In this document: positions 26,923 through 36,305 of the stretch, one piece after another
Layout: the number at the start of each line of letters is the position of its first letter
Numbering within the stretch: the first letter of the stretch is position 1
Translations under genes and position numbers: made by a program
Notes under the pieces: generated by a model
Database searches by the model: none
What the model was told of the DNA's origin: nothing
The model's input: the letters and a program-made list of their open reading frames with translations, nothing else
Source of the DNA: Streptomyces caeruleatus
Lineage (GTDB): Bacteria > Actinomycetota > Actinomycetes > Streptomycetales > Streptomycetaceae
DNA: 64,000 nt
Assembly (NCBI RefSeq): GCF_001514235.1
Contig: NZ_KQ948933.1
Location: 1-64,000, forward strand
Direction: 5' to 3'

Positions 26923-28614
26923 TCAGCGGCCCTGGTAGCGGGCCGACGAGGCGCGGGCCGAGCCGAGCTTGCGGTAGAGCTGGAGGCCTGGGCACGCCGT
27001 GGAGTAGCCGTCGCGATGGCCGGAGATCACATTCAGTCGTACGTTCTTTCCCTTTCGGTACAGATTGCCACCGCCGGACGTCAGATATGTCTTTCCGCGC
27101 GGATTGGCACCGTAGAGGCCCAGCTTCCAAGCCGTGAGCCGGGCCACGGCCTTCACCGAGGCGGCGGTCGGCTTGGTGGTGCCGTAGCTGCCGAGGACGG
27201 CGATCCCCATGCTGTTGGAGTTGAAACCGAGAGTGTGGGCGCCCAGGACGGCCTTCGCCACACCCCCGGCGCGACCCTCGTAGATGTTTCCGCACTTGTC
27301 GACGAGGAAGTTGTAGCCGATGTCGCGCCAGCCCATGCTCTTGACGTGGTAGCGGTAGATACCGCGAATGAGCGAGGGGGCCTGCGAGCACCGGTACTTG
27401 TTGCCGGTGGCCGTGTGGTGCACGAAGGCGGCCTTCACCTTCTTCGTGTAGACGAACCGCCGCTCCCGCCAGCTCTCGTTCGCGCCCCAGCCGCGCCGCG
27501 TGACGATGCGCGGCCGTGGCCCGATGTACGGCTTCGCCCGCTGTGCCTGCGTCAACTCGGATCCGCGCAGGGCCAGCAGCTCCCGCTCGGTCGCCGTGCG
27601 GTCGAGCGCGGGGATCTCGGCGGCGCCGACGGGGGCGAGTGCGGCGTTGGCACCGGATGCGGCGAGGGCCTCGGCGGTCTCGACGGTCTCGGTCTTCAGG
27701 GATCCGGGGCGGGTGGCGCCGCCGGGGTCGCCGCCCTTCACCGGGGTGGGCTCACCGGGGTCGACGAGTTCGAGGCGGAGGCCGGCGGGGAGGGTGGTGG
27801 CGTTCTCGGGGGCAGTCGTCGAGTCGTCGCCGTTGACGTCCTCCCCGGGTTCTTCCCCGGTTTCCGCTCCGGTTTCCTCCCCGGTTTCCGCTCCGGTTTC
27901 CGCTCCGGTTTCCGCTCCGGTTTCCTCCCCGGCTTCCTCCCCGGCTTCCTCCCCGGTTTCCGCTCCGGCTTCCTCCCCCGCTTCTTCCGCGAGCTCCTCC
28001 CCGTCCTCCGTCCCGACGTCCTCCTCGTCCTCGGGTTCGTCGGTCGGCCGGGGGCGTACCGTCTCCGTCTTCGTCTCCGGCGTGACCCGCACCTCCACGG
28101 CGTCCGACTCCCCGACCCACAAGGGCGCCGTGGAGCCGCGCACCCGGCCCGAGACGGGCTCGTCGGTGCCCGGGTCGGCGGCGTGTTCGCTGTTGTGCGT
28201 CTCGACCTCCTGCCAGCCGGACCAGACACCCGTGCCGACCGCGCGGGTACGGACCAGGACGCGGCCGTGCAGTTCGGCGCCGGGGCGGTCCCAGGTGACG
28301 CCGACGAGGGAGAAGTGCGGTACGTCCCGGGGGGACAGCCCCTGTTCGACGGGGGTACCGAGGATGCGGTCACGGTTGAGGGGGGTGAGCGGCAGCGACT
28401 GCGTGCTGCCCGGGACGTACGCGTCGGAGTCGTCGTGACGCCCCGCCGGCCCGGCCACCGGCCTCTCGCTGGTGGCCGCCTGCACTCCGGACGCCGGTCT
28501 CGCTGGGGTCGCGACGGCGGGTGGGGTGAGCGGGAGGGCCAGAGCGGCCGCGCATGTGACACCGATCGAGGAAGCAAGGAATCCACGCATACCCCTGATG
28601 TTGGACATAGTCAT
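26923..28614 (-). CDS. secreted peptidoglycan-recognition protein (N-acetylmuramoyl-L-alanine amidase)
   Basis: An exported zinc amidase that cuts the bond between muramic acid and the stem peptide. A signal peptide runs to about residue 35 (SSIGVTCAAALALPLTPPAVA). A middle region of unknown fold is followed by a highly acidic Glu/Gly/Ala/Thr tract (about 210-280). The C-terminal PGRP/amidase-2 domain has VHHTATG, the YHVKSMGWRDIGYNF core, ISGHRDG and ACPG, which provide zinc ligands His, His and Cys. Start ATG 28614 is preferred over ATG 28608 by ACAGG spacing. It is divergent from the TIGR03089 gene. Confidence 0.92.
   Translation of the reverse strand: MTMSNIRGMRGFLASSIGVTCAAALALPLTPPAVATPARPASGVQAATSERPVAGPAGRHDDSDAYVPGSTQSLPLTPLNRDRILGTPVEQGLSPRDVPHFSLVGVTWDRPGAELHGRVLVRTRAVGTGVWSGWQEVETHNSEHAADPGTDEPVSGRVRGSTAPLWVGESDAVEVRVTPETKTETVRPRPTDEPEDEEDVGTEDGEELAEEAGEEAGAETGEEAGEEAGEETGAETGAETGAETGEETGAETGEEPGEDVNGDDSTTAPENATTLPAGLRLELVDPGEPTPVKGGDPGGATRPGSLKTETVETAEALAASGANAALAPVGAAEIPALDRTATERELLALRGSELTQAQRAKPYIGPRPRIVTRRGWGANESWRERRFVYTKKVKAAFVHHTATGNKYRCSQAPSLIRGIYRYHVKSMGWRDIGYNFLVDKCGNIYEGRAGGVAKAVLGAHTLGFNSNSMGIAVLGSYGTTKPTAASVKAVARLTAWKLGLYGANPRGKTYLTSGGGNLYRKGKNVRLNVISGHRDGYSTACPGLQLYRKLGSARASSARYQGR
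27845..27990. repeat. 12-bp coding minisatellite in the amidase gene
   Basis: About ten in-frame 12-bp units of the type CCGGTTTCCGCT or CCGGTTTCCTCC (plus strand) encode alternating GAET and GEEA/GEET tetrapeptides. The number of units is likely to vary between strains. Confidence 0.8.
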
Positions 28615-28731
28615 ACAAACCTGTCCATCGGAGAACTGACGAAGCGTCTGCCCGTTGTTCGTCCGAACCGGTGGCGGGCCGGCGCCCCCGCACGGGGGTG
28701 CGCGCCCGCTCGCCCGCGTACGCTTGCGCGG

Positions 28732-29487
28732 GTGAACGCCACCGATCGCACCCCTGCCGACCTGCTGCGTTCCGCGCTTGCCGCGGATCCTGGACGCCCC
28801 CTGGTGACCTTCTACGACGACGCCACCGGGGAACGTGTCGAATTGTCCGTGGCCACCTTCGCCAATTGGGTGGCCAAGACCGCGAATCTGCTCCAGGGCG
28901 ACCTCGGGGCCGGGCCGGGTGACCGGGTCACGTTGCTGCTGCCCGCGCACTGGCAGACGGCGGTGTGGTTGCTGGCGTGTTCGTCGGTGGGCGCCGTGGC
29001 GGACGTGGGGGGAGACCCGGCGGCGGCCGACGTGGTGGTGAGCGGGCCGGAGGGTCTGGAGGCGGCGCGGGTGTGTCGCGGGGAACGGGTCGCGTTGGCG
29101 CTACGGCCGCTGGGGGGCCGGTTTCCGCAGCCGCCGGCCGGTTTCGCCGACTACGCGGTGGAGGTGCCGAGTCAGGGCGACCGCTTTGCGCCTTACGCTC
29201 CGGTGGATCCCGAGGGGCCCGCGCTCATCGTGGCCGGGCGGGAGTTCAGTGGTGCCGAGGTCGTGGAGCGGGCCCGGGCGGAGGCGCCGGACCTCGGTCT
29301 CGCCGGGCCCGGGTCCCGGATCCTCTCTGCCCTTCCGTACGACACGTGGGAGGGGCTCAATGCCGGGCTGTACGGTGCCCTGGCGACCGGCGGGTCGGTC
29401 GTGCTGTGTCGCCACCTCGATGCGCTGGGCGAGGATGCCTTGGCCAAGCGTATCGACGACGAACGGGTCACCACGACGGCCCGCTAG
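28732..29487 (+). CDS. TIGR03089 family protein
   Basis: A 251-residue actinobacterial protein that resembles only the N-terminal part of AMP-forming acyl-CoA ligases: DPGRPLVTFYDDATGERVELS, TLLLPAHWQTAVWLLA, and GREFSGAEVVERA. The adenylation P-loop and the C-terminal domain of true ligases are missing, so it is unlikely to activate acids. Start GTG 28732 follows CTTGCGCGG. It lies between the amidase and the LCP cluster, as in mycobacteria (Rv3268). Function is unknown. Confidence 0.88.
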   Translation: MNATDRTPADLLRSALAADPGRPLVTFYDDATGERVELSVATFANWVAKTANLLQGDLGAGPGDRVTLLLPAHWQTAVWLLACSSVGAVADVGGDPAAADVVVSGPEGLEAARVCRGERVALALRPLGGRFPQPPAGFADYAVEVPSQGDRFAPYAPVDPEGPALIVAGREFSGAEVVERARAEAPDLGLAGPGSRILSALPYDTWEGLNAGLYGALATGGSVVLCRHLDALGEDALAKRIDDERVTTTAR

Positions 29488-29496
29488 CCGCAGTTC

Positions 29497-29621
29497 CTCG
29501 CCCCCGCCGCCCCTACCCGTCCCATCCCTTGAAGGGGCTCCGCCCCTTCGACCCCGCCAAGGGGCTTCGCCCCCTGGACCCCCTATCGGCCTTCGGCCTC
29601 GTCCTCAAACGCCGGACGGGC
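29497..29621. repeat. dispersed intergenic hairpin repeat, copy C
   Basis: A near-copy of the repeat at 9891 and 25174 in the 417-bp gap before the first LCP gene, with both hairpins and the terminal CAAACGCCGGACGGGCTG. After it, 29630-29900 contains a GACGGCAAAGACTCG tract also found near 25350 and, inverted, near 57100 and 57275, and no gene. Confidence 0.75.
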
Positions 29622-29904
29622 TGAAAGGGCCCGGGCCGGCGTCGCCCCCTGCGGGTGGGTGGGGGCTAGTGACGGCAAAGACTCGACCTCGCACGCCGGA
29701 CAGGCCCGGCAGGCCCGCGGCGGCCCCGGCAAGTGATCGTCGGCGGCCGGGGCGCGCAGCACCGCCCGGACGCCGGCAGGCCGCCGCCGCAGGCCACCGT
29801 CACCCGTTCAGCCCTCCACGACCCACCCCCCACCCCCCATCCACGCCATGGTCGTAACAGCAGCCCACACCGCACGCAGCACGCACTGAGGGGTGGACCC
29901 AGCC

Positions 29905-31098
29905 GTGACCGACACCGCACGCGCGCGCGACAGGAGGGGGCCCATGCGGCGGTGGGTGCGGCGTGGGGCGCTCGGGGTGGGGGGTGTGCTCGTGGTCGCC
30001 GGCGGGGTCGGGTGGGCCGTGTACGCGAAGCTCGACGCGAACATCACGCCCGACGAGGCCGCCGCGGCCGAACTCGCCCGGTACGAGAAGGAGCGCCCCA
30101 CCTCACTGGTGCGCGACGCGCAGAACATCCTGCTCATCGGGTCGGACTCGAGGGCGGGCCGGGCCAACCGCCGCTACGGACGCGACTCCGGGACCGAGCG
30201 TTCGGACACCACGATCCTGCTGCACCTCTCCGCCGAGCGCCGCAGCGCCACCGCCGTGTCGATACCCCGCGATCTCATGGTGAACGTCCCGAGCTGCCGG
30301 CGCCGCGACGGCACCCGCACCCAGCCGATGTTCGCGATGTTCAACTACGCCTTCCAGAAGGGCGGTTCGGCCTGCACGATCCGTACGGTCGAGCGGCTCA
30401 CCGACATCCGGGTCGACCACCACGTGGTCGTCGACTTCCACGGCTTCAAGGAGATGGTCGACGCCGTGGACGGCGTACGGCTCTGCCTGGCGAAGCCGAT
30501 CAACGACAAGGCGGCCAAGCTACGGCTCCCGGCCGGCAAGGTGACCCTCAACGGCGAGCAGGCCCTCGGCTACGTCCGTGCCCGCAAGTCCCTCGGCAAC
30601 GGCAGCGACACCGACCGCATGGAACGCCAGCAGCGCTTCCTCGCCGCGCTCGTGCACAAGGTCCAGAGCAACGACGTCCTGCTGAATCCGGTCAGGCTCT
30701 ATCCCGTCCTGGACGCGGCGACGTCCTCCCTCACCACCGACCCCGCCCTGGCCAGTTTGCGCGGTTTGTACGAACTCGCCCGCGGTGTGCGCGACATCCC
30801 CACCGAACGCGTGCAATTTCTCACGGTCCCCCGGGAGTCGTACATATACAACGCCAATCGCGACCAACTCGTGGAGCCCGACGCGCGGCAGCTCTTCCAG
30901 CGGCTCCGCGTCGACGCCCCGGTGGAAGTCGTGAATTCGCCCGAAACACCCCAGGGGCCGTCCCGCGATTCTTCGCACAGGAGTTCGCATGGCAATGACG
31001 GGAAGACCTCCAGCGGGCAGGCGAACCACCCCGCCGAGCCCACTCCCCCGGCACCCACCTTCCGGGGCAACACCGCCGCCGAGAACCCCTGTGAGTAA
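29905..31098 (+). CDS. LCP family cell-wall polymer ligase 1
   Basis: LytR-CpsA-Psr proteins move teichoic acid or other glycopolymers from their lipid carrier to peptidoglycan on the outer face of the membrane. A basic N-terminus and one membrane segment (GALGVGGVLVVAGGVGWAVYA) precede the LCP domain: ILLIGSDSRAG, SDTTILLHLSAE, AVSIPRDLMVNVP, VDAVDGVRLCL, LNGEQALGYVRARKS and DTDRMERQQRFL, with all conserved Arg and Asp residues. The Ser/Pro/Thr-rich tail ends ENPCE. There is no LytR_C domain. Start GTG 29905 has GAGGGG nine bases upstream; GTG 29893 is possible. Confidence 0.93.
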   Translation: MTDTARARDRRGPMRRWVRRGALGVGGVLVVAGGVGWAVYAKLDANITPDEAAAAELARYEKERPTSLVRDAQNILLIGSDSRAGRANRRYGRDSGTERSDTTILLHLSAERRSATAVSIPRDLMVNVPSCRRRDGTRTQPMFAMFNYAFQKGGSACTIRTVERLTDIRVDHHVVVDFHGFKEMVDAVDGVRLCLAKPINDKAAKLRLPAGKVTLNGEQALGYVRARKSLGNGSDTDRMERQQRFLAALVHKVQSNDVLLNPVRLYPVLDAATSSLTTDPALASLRGLYELARGVRDIPTERVQFLTVPRESYIYNANRDQLVEPDARQLFQRLRVDAPVEVVNSPETPQGPSRDSSHRSSHGNDGKTSSGQANHPAEPTPPAPTFRGNTAAENPCE

Positions 31099-31324
31099 AA
31101 CGCTCACCAAGTCGGCGAACCCCAGTTCAAAGAAATGCGCCGGATTGCCCAGTTGTAGGGACGTGGAATTTGTCACCGTCGTCGCTTGACGCTGAACTGG
31201 GCGGATAGTGTGAGCGCTCCGGTGCTCCCTGCCGTAGTTAGGCTTGCGCACTGTTTGACCGAGAGACCCGAGCGCCTTGGAGGGGGAAGGCGCCGCGTGG
31301 CCCCGACGGAGGATTCAGACAACC

Positions 31325-33169
31325 GTGGACGCGCAAGGCCGTGGGCGGGCGGACGACATCGATCCCGCAGACCAGTGGGTGCTCAATCCGAACACCGGCG
31401 AATACGAACTGCGACTGACTCCTTCCTCTCCGCAGTCGTCGGTTCCGGGACCGCGCAGATCCGCCTCCCGGGCCGGCGCCGCCGCACGGACGGGCGGAGC
31501 GGGCACGGGGCGTGCGGCGAACGGCGCCGCCCCAGCCGGTGGCGCCGGAGGTGCCGGAGGTGCCGGAGGTGCCGTACGCAATCGGACCGCCGCCCCGGCC
31601 CGCGACGGCCGCGACCCGCGCCCGGACCGCAACGCGCCCGGCCGCGAGGTCCCCTCGCAGCGCAGGCGCCGAGGCGCGCCCGAGGAGCCGTCGGCGGGGC
31701 GGCGCGGTCGCCGGCCGGTGAAGAAGAAGAGCAAGGCGAAGAAGGCCCTGCTGTGGACCGGCGGTGTGACGGCCTTCGTGGTGGTCGCCGCCGCGGTCGG
31801 CGGGTATCTCTACCTGGAGCACCTCAACGACAACATCCAGTCCGTCTCCGACGACGGCGCGAGCACCGGTGGCTTCCAGAAGGACAAGGCCATCAACATC
31901 CTGCTCATCGGCACGGACAAGCGCACGGGCGCGGGCAACGACAAGTACGGCGACTCCGGCAGCGCGGGACACGCCGACACCACGATCCTGCTGCACGTCT
32001 CCAAGGACCGCTCGAACGCGACCGCGCTGAGCATCCCGCGCGACCTCATCGTCGACATCCCCGACTGCCCGACCACGCAGGAGGACGGCTCCCAGAAGGT
32101 CATCCCCGGCGAGACCGGCGTGCGCTTCAACACGAGCCTGGGCCAGGAGGGCCGTACCCCCAGCTGCACCAGCCGTACCGTCACCGAGCTGACCGGGATC
32201 AAGCCGGACAACTTCATGGTGGCCGACTTCAACGCGGTGAAGACCCTGACGACGGCGGTCGGTGGCGTCGAGGTGTGCCTGGGCAAGGACATCAACGACC
32301 CCGACTCCCACCTCAACCTCCCCAAGGGCGAGCACGTGATCGAGGGCGAGCAGGCGCTGGCCTTCGTCCGCACGCGGCACGCCGTCGGCTTCGGCGGTGA
32401 CCTGAGCCGGATCGGGCTCCAGCAGCAGTTCCTCAGCGCGCTGATGCGCAAGCTGAAGTCCAACGACACGCTCTCCAGCCCGACCAAGATGATCAAGCTG
32501 GCGGAGGCGGGCACCAAGGCGCTGACCGTCGACTCCCAGCTCGACAGCATCGACAAGCTGAAGGACCTCGGTCTGGAGCTGGGCAAGCTCGACACCAAGA
32601 ACCTGACCTTCACGACGGTTCCGGTGGTCGACAACCCGGCCGAGAAGGTCAAGGCGACGGTCGTGCTCAACGACGCGACGGCTCCCCAGGTCTTCCAGGC
32701 GATCCAGAACGACGTCTCCTTCACCGCGGTCAAGCAGCAGAAGAAGAAGGAGGCCGCCGCCGTGGCCGCCCGGCTCAAGGGCACCAAGACCGACCCTTCC
32801 GAGGTGCGGGTGCAGGTCTACAACGGCGGGGCGCCCGCGGGCAGCGCCCAGGAGACGCTCACCTGGCTGCAGACCGAGGAGGGCGTGACCAAGTCCGAGA
32901 ACGCGGGCAACGCCCCGGCGACGCTGGCGAAGACAACGCTGGAGTACGCGCCGGACCAGGCGGACCAGGCTCGCCGGCTCGCCGCCATCATGGGGCTGTC
33001 GGGGTCCGCGATGAAGCCCGGCAAGAGCGTGACCAACTCCCAGGGCCTGCCCACGATGACCCTGACCCTGGGCAAGGACTTCAAGGGCGCGGGCATCTCG
33101 CTCACGGCCCCGACGAAGGCTCCCGACGTGGAGAAGTCCACGGCCGACAAGGTCGAGTGCGCGAAGTAG
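31325..33169 (+). CDS. LCP family cell-wall polymer ligase 2 with LytR_C domain
   Basis: The longest of the five LCP proteins (614 residues). A long cytoplasmic basic, Gly/Ala/Arg-rich N-terminus with a GGAGGAGGAGGA run (about 1-135) precedes one membrane segment (ALLWTGGVTAFVVVAAAVGGYLY). The LCP core has INILLIGTDKRTG, ADTTILLHVSKD, ALSIPRDLIVDIP and LAFVRTRHAV. Residues about 500-610 are a LytR_C domain (VRVQVYNGGAPAGSAQ). The start is GTG 31325 behind GGAGG. The 226-bp gap upstream has TTGACG at 31187 as a possible promoter element. Confidence 0.93.
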   Translation: MDAQGRGRADDIDPADQWVLNPNTGEYELRLTPSSPQSSVPGPRRSASRAGAAARTGGAGTGRAANGAAPAGGAGGAGGAGGAVRNRTAAPARDGRDPRPDRNAPGREVPSQRRRRGAPEEPSAGRRGRRPVKKKSKAKKALLWTGGVTAFVVVAAAVGGYLYLEHLNDNIQSVSDDGASTGGFQKDKAINILLIGTDKRTGAGNDKYGDSGSAGHADTTILLHVSKDRSNATALSIPRDLIVDIPDCPTTQEDGSQKVIPGETGVRFNTSLGQEGRTPSCTSRTVTELTGIKPDNFMVADFNAVKTLTTAVGGVEVCLGKDINDPDSHLNLPKGEHVIEGEQALAFVRTRHAVGFGGDLSRIGLQQQFLSALMRKLKSNDTLSSPTKMIKLAEAGTKALTVDSQLDSIDKLKDLGLELGKLDTKNLTFTTVPVVDNPAEKVKATVVLNDATAPQVFQAIQNDVSFTAVKQQKKKEAAAVAARLKGTKTDPSEVRVQVYNGGAPAGSAQETLTWLQTEEGVTKSENAGNAPATLAKTTLEYAPDQADQARRLAAIMGLSGSAMKPGKSVTNSQGLPTMTLTLGKDFKGAGISLTAPTKAPDVEKSTADKVECAK

Positions 33170-33183
33170 CCCACGAGACGCCG

Positions 33184-33210
33184 TTCCCGGCACGAAATCC
33201 GCGCCGGGAA
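33184..33210 (+). terminator. terminator after LCP gene 2
   Basis: TTCCCGGC and GCCGGGAA form an 8-bp stem 15 bp after the stop codon. A second small hairpin (GACACAC/GTGTGTC, about 33239-33259) follows. The 355-bp gap to 33524 holds nothing else that I can identify. Confidence 0.55.
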
Positions 33211-33524
33211 GGCAACTGTGCCGCAGGCTCGTTGGTCTGACACACGACGCAGGTGTGTCGGCCGGCGTCGCAGCGGCTGGCCCCCGGGCGCGGCGCGCTG
33301 CCGACCCGGCGTGGATTTTGCCGACGCGTGGCCAACCCGGTCCGGACCCACACAGGTCTGACAGGTAGCGAACCGGTGTCGGACAGGGTGGTCTGCCATG
33401 GTGCGCTCCGCACCGGACAGGGAGGTCCGGGGCGGTGCGAAGCCGTGTCGGGCAAAGGGCGGGGAAGGGCAGAGAGTTGGCGCAGAGCAGTGTGCGAGGG
33501 GAGTCCCCCGCGGTGGAGGACACC

Positions 33525-35111
33525 ATGTCCCTCACCCCGCAGGCCGACCAGGACACGCCGGACGACCAGAGCGGCCGGCACCGTGGCGGGGGTCGCAGAG
33601 GCGGCGGCGGTACCGACGGCAGGCGCCGCAGACGGCGTGCGCTGCGCTGGTCGGCGACGGTTCTGGCGGTGGTGATACTGGGCACCGCGGGTGCCGGGTA
33701 TCTCTACTACCAGCACCTCAACGACAACCTGAAGAAGGACGACCTCAACATCGGCGACGCGAAGGACCGCGCCGCCGAGACCGAGGCGAACGCGGCCGGT
33801 CAGACGCCGCTGAACATCCTGCTGATCGGCTCGGACGCCCGGGACAGCAAGGAGAACCAGAAACTCGGCGGCGCCAAGGAGACGTTCGGCGGCGTACCGC
33901 TCGCCGATGTGCAGATGCTGCTGCACGTGTCCGCCGACCGCACCAACATGTCGGTGGTGAGCATGCCGCGCGACACCCTGGTGGACATGCCCAAGTGCAC
34001 GGACCCGGACAGCGGGGACGTGTACCAGGCCCGCCAGCGCGCGATGACGAACCAGTCGCTGGGCCGCGGCGGACCCGGGTGCACGGTGGCCACGTGGGAG
34101 AAGCTGACCGACATCCACATCGACCACTTCATGATGATCGACTTCTCCGGTGTGGTGTCGATGGCGGACGCGATCGGCGGCGTCCCGGTCTGTGTGAACG
34201 CCAACATCGAGTCCAAGGACAGCAAGGGCCACGGCTCCGGACTGAAGCTGGAGAAGGGCACCACGTACGTCAAGGGCGAGCAGGCCCTTCAGTGGCTGCG
34301 CACCCGGTACGGCTTCGAGGACGGCAGCGACCTGGCCCGGGCCAAGGCGCAGCACCAGTACATGAACTCGATGGTCCGTGAGCTGCGCAAGAGCGCCAAG
34401 CTCAGCAACCCGGGCAAGCTGCGCGCGCTCGCCGAGGCGGCCACCAACGCCCTCACCGTCGACCCGGGCCTGGGCACGGTGGCGAAGCTGTACGACCTGG
34501 CGGGCGAGCTCAAGAAGGTGCCGACGTCGCGCATCACCATGACGACGATGCCGAACGAGTACGACACGATCCAGACCGGCCGGGTGGTGCCCACCGAGGA
34601 CGCGACCAAGCTGTTCCGGCTGGTGCGTGAGGACATCGCCCTCGACGGCAAGGACAAGAAGAAGCCCACCAAGGAGAAGGGCTCCGCCGACCCGGCCGCG
34701 GCGGACGACGAGATCGCCGTCCAGGTGCAGAACGGCACCCGGACCGACACGCTCGCCCCGGCCTCCGGTCGCGCGACCACCGTCGCCGGGCTGCTCGTCG
34801 ACAAGGGCTTCGCCCGGGCGGTGGCGGACCCCTCGACCACGCCGGTCGAGGACACGACACTCGTCCGCTACCCGAGCGCCGACCTGGAGGGCGACGCCCA
34901 GCGGCTCGCCAAGGCCCTCGGCATCCCCACCAGCGCCGTCGAGAAGTCCACGAACGTCTCCGGAGTCACGCTCGTCGTCGGCGCCGACTGGCGCGAGGGT
35001 ACGGCGTACAAGGCGCCCAAGGAGGACGACAGGACGCCGGACACGGCGGAGGCGCTGAACGCCTCCGACACCAAGGCGTGCATGAAGGTGGACCCGGACT
35101 TCACCTGGTGA
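33525..35111 (+). CDS. LCP family cell-wall polymer ligase 3 with LytR_C domain
   Basis: A 528-residue paralogue of the preceding gene. A basic N-terminus (GRRRRRRALRWS), one membrane segment (TVLAVVILGTAGAGYLYY), then the LCP domain: LNILLIGSDARDS, LADVQMLLHVSAD, VVSMPRDTLVDMP, QWLRTRYGFEDGSDLARAKAQHQ. Residues about 405-500 are a LytR_C domain (AVQVQNGTRTDTLAP). Start ATG 33525 has GGAGGA four bases upstream. Similar lengths and the shared YLYxxHLNDN segment after the membrane anchor point to duplication of genes 2 and 3. Confidence 0.93.
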   Translation: MSLTPQADQDTPDDQSGRHRGGGRRGGGGTDGRRRRRRALRWSATVLAVVILGTAGAGYLYYQHLNDNLKKDDLNIGDAKDRAAETEANAAGQTPLNILLIGSDARDSKENQKLGGAKETFGGVPLADVQMLLHVSADRTNMSVVSMPRDTLVDMPKCTDPDSGDVYQARQRAMTNQSLGRGGPGCTVATWEKLTDIHIDHFMMIDFSGVVSMADAIGGVPVCVNANIESKDSKGHGSGLKLEKGTTYVKGEQALQWLRTRYGFEDGSDLARAKAQHQYMNSMVRELRKSAKLSNPGKLRALAEAATNALTVDPGLGTVAKLYDLAGELKKVPTSRITMTTMPNEYDTIQTGRVVPTEDATKLFRLVREDIALDGKDKKKPTKEKGSADPAAADDEIAVQVQNGTRTDTLAPASGRATTVAGLLVDKGFARAVADPSTTPVEDTTLVRYPSADLEGDAQRLAKALGIPTSAVEKSTNVSGVTLVVGADWREGTAYKAPKEDDRTPDTAEALNASDTKACMKVDPDFTW

Positions 35112-35135
35112 CGGGCACCGCCCGCCCGGCGGGGC

Positions 35136-36164
35136 TCAGTTGGCGCTGAGTACCGCCGGGCGACGCGAGGCGATGACCTTCCTCGCCAGGGAGCGCGGGC
35201 TGGTCAGGAAGCCGTAGCCCCAGGACATGTGCATGGTGGCGAGGGCGACCGGGATCTGGAGGCGTGCCTTCAGCGGGAGGCCCTTGCCGGCCGGGACGGA
35301 TCCGGCGGCGATGGCCGCGAGATAGCCGCCGGGGATCACCAGCGCCCACGGGGTGACCAGGGCGCCCGCCACGAGGCCGGCCGTGATCGCGCACACCGCG
35401 GTCGGCGGGGCGAGGTAGCGCAGGTTGATGGAGCCGGCGTGGTAGCGGGCGACGACGTGCCGCCAGCGGCCGTAGTCCTTGTACTGCTTGGCGAGGGCCT
35501 TCACGCTCGGCCTCGGGCGGTACGACACCTTCAGCTCGGGCGAGAACCAGATGAGGCCGCCCGCCTCGCGGATCCGGAAGTTCAGCTCCCAGTCCTGGGC
35601 GCGGATGAACTCCTCGTTGTAGCCGCCCTGTTGCTCCAGCGCCTCGCGCCGGAAGACACCGAGGTAGACGGTCTCGGCCGACTGCGCCTCGCCACCGGTG
35701 TGGAAGGCCGCGTTGCCGACGCCGATCTTCGAGGTCATCGCGGCCGCGACGGCGTGCTCCCAGTCGTTCTCGCCCTCGGCGTGCATGATGCCGCCGACGT
35801 TCTGCGCGCCGGTCTCCTCCAGGAGCCGGACGGCGGTAGCGATGTAGTTCGGCGAGAGGATGCCGTGGCCGTCGACGCGGACGACGATCGGGTGGCGGGA
35901 GGCCTTGATCGCGGCGTTGAGCGCGGCGGGCGTGCGGCCGGTGGGGTTCGGGACGGTGTGCACGCGGGGGTCGTCGGCCACGAGCTCGGCGGCGATCTCG
36001 TCCGTGCGGTCCGTGGACGGACCGAGGGCGATCACGACCTCCATCTCGCCGGCGTACTCCTGCGCGAGGATCGCTTGGACGGCTCCGCGCAGATGCCGCT
36101 CCTCGTTGAGGACGGGCATGATGACGGACACGGCGGGGAGCTGCACGTCGGGATTGGCGTTCAT
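35136..36164 (-). CDS. family 2 glycosyltransferase
   Basis: A 342-residue GT2 enzyme (VSVIMPVLNEERHLRGAV) with the donor-site IVVRVDGHGI in place of a plain DxD and the acceptor-site IRAQDWELNFRIREAGG. Two or three C-terminal hydrophobic segments (AVCAITAGLVAGALVTPWALVI) probably tether it to the membrane. It is set among LCP ligase genes, so it may build part of the polymer they transfer. It is convergent with LCP gene 3 and divergent from LCP gene 4. Confidence 0.9.
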   Translation of the reverse strand: MNANPDVQLPAVSVIMPVLNEERHLRGAVQAILAQEYAGEMEVVIALGPSTDRTDEIAAELVADDPRVHTVPNPTGRTPAALNAAIKASRHPIVVRVDGHGILSPNYIATAVRLLEETGAQNVGGIMHAEGENDWEHAVAAAMTSKIGVGNAAFHTGGEAQSAETVYLGVFRREALEQQGGYNEEFIRAQDWELNFRIREAGGLIWFSPELKVSYRPRPSVKALAKQYKDYGRWRHVVARYHAGSINLRYLAPPTAVCAITAGLVAGALVTPWALVIPGGYLAAIAAGSVPAGKGLPLKARLQIPVALATMHMSWGYGFLTSPRSLARKVIASRRPAVLSAN

Positions 36165-36305
36165 AGGGGCCTCACGTTACCGCGAACGGGGGACAGCGGT
36201 GCGCGCCGCCGGGGTCGCTGCCCCGGGCAGCAGATCGTATGGGCCTACGGTGCTCACGGATCCCACGTACGGCCCCCAGGGCAACCCCAGCGGAGGTATC
36301 CCCCC

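Noticed and set aside
28732..29487. Acyl-CoA ligase function for the TIGR03089 gene
   Set aside because: The adenylate-forming P-loop and the C-terminal domain are absent.
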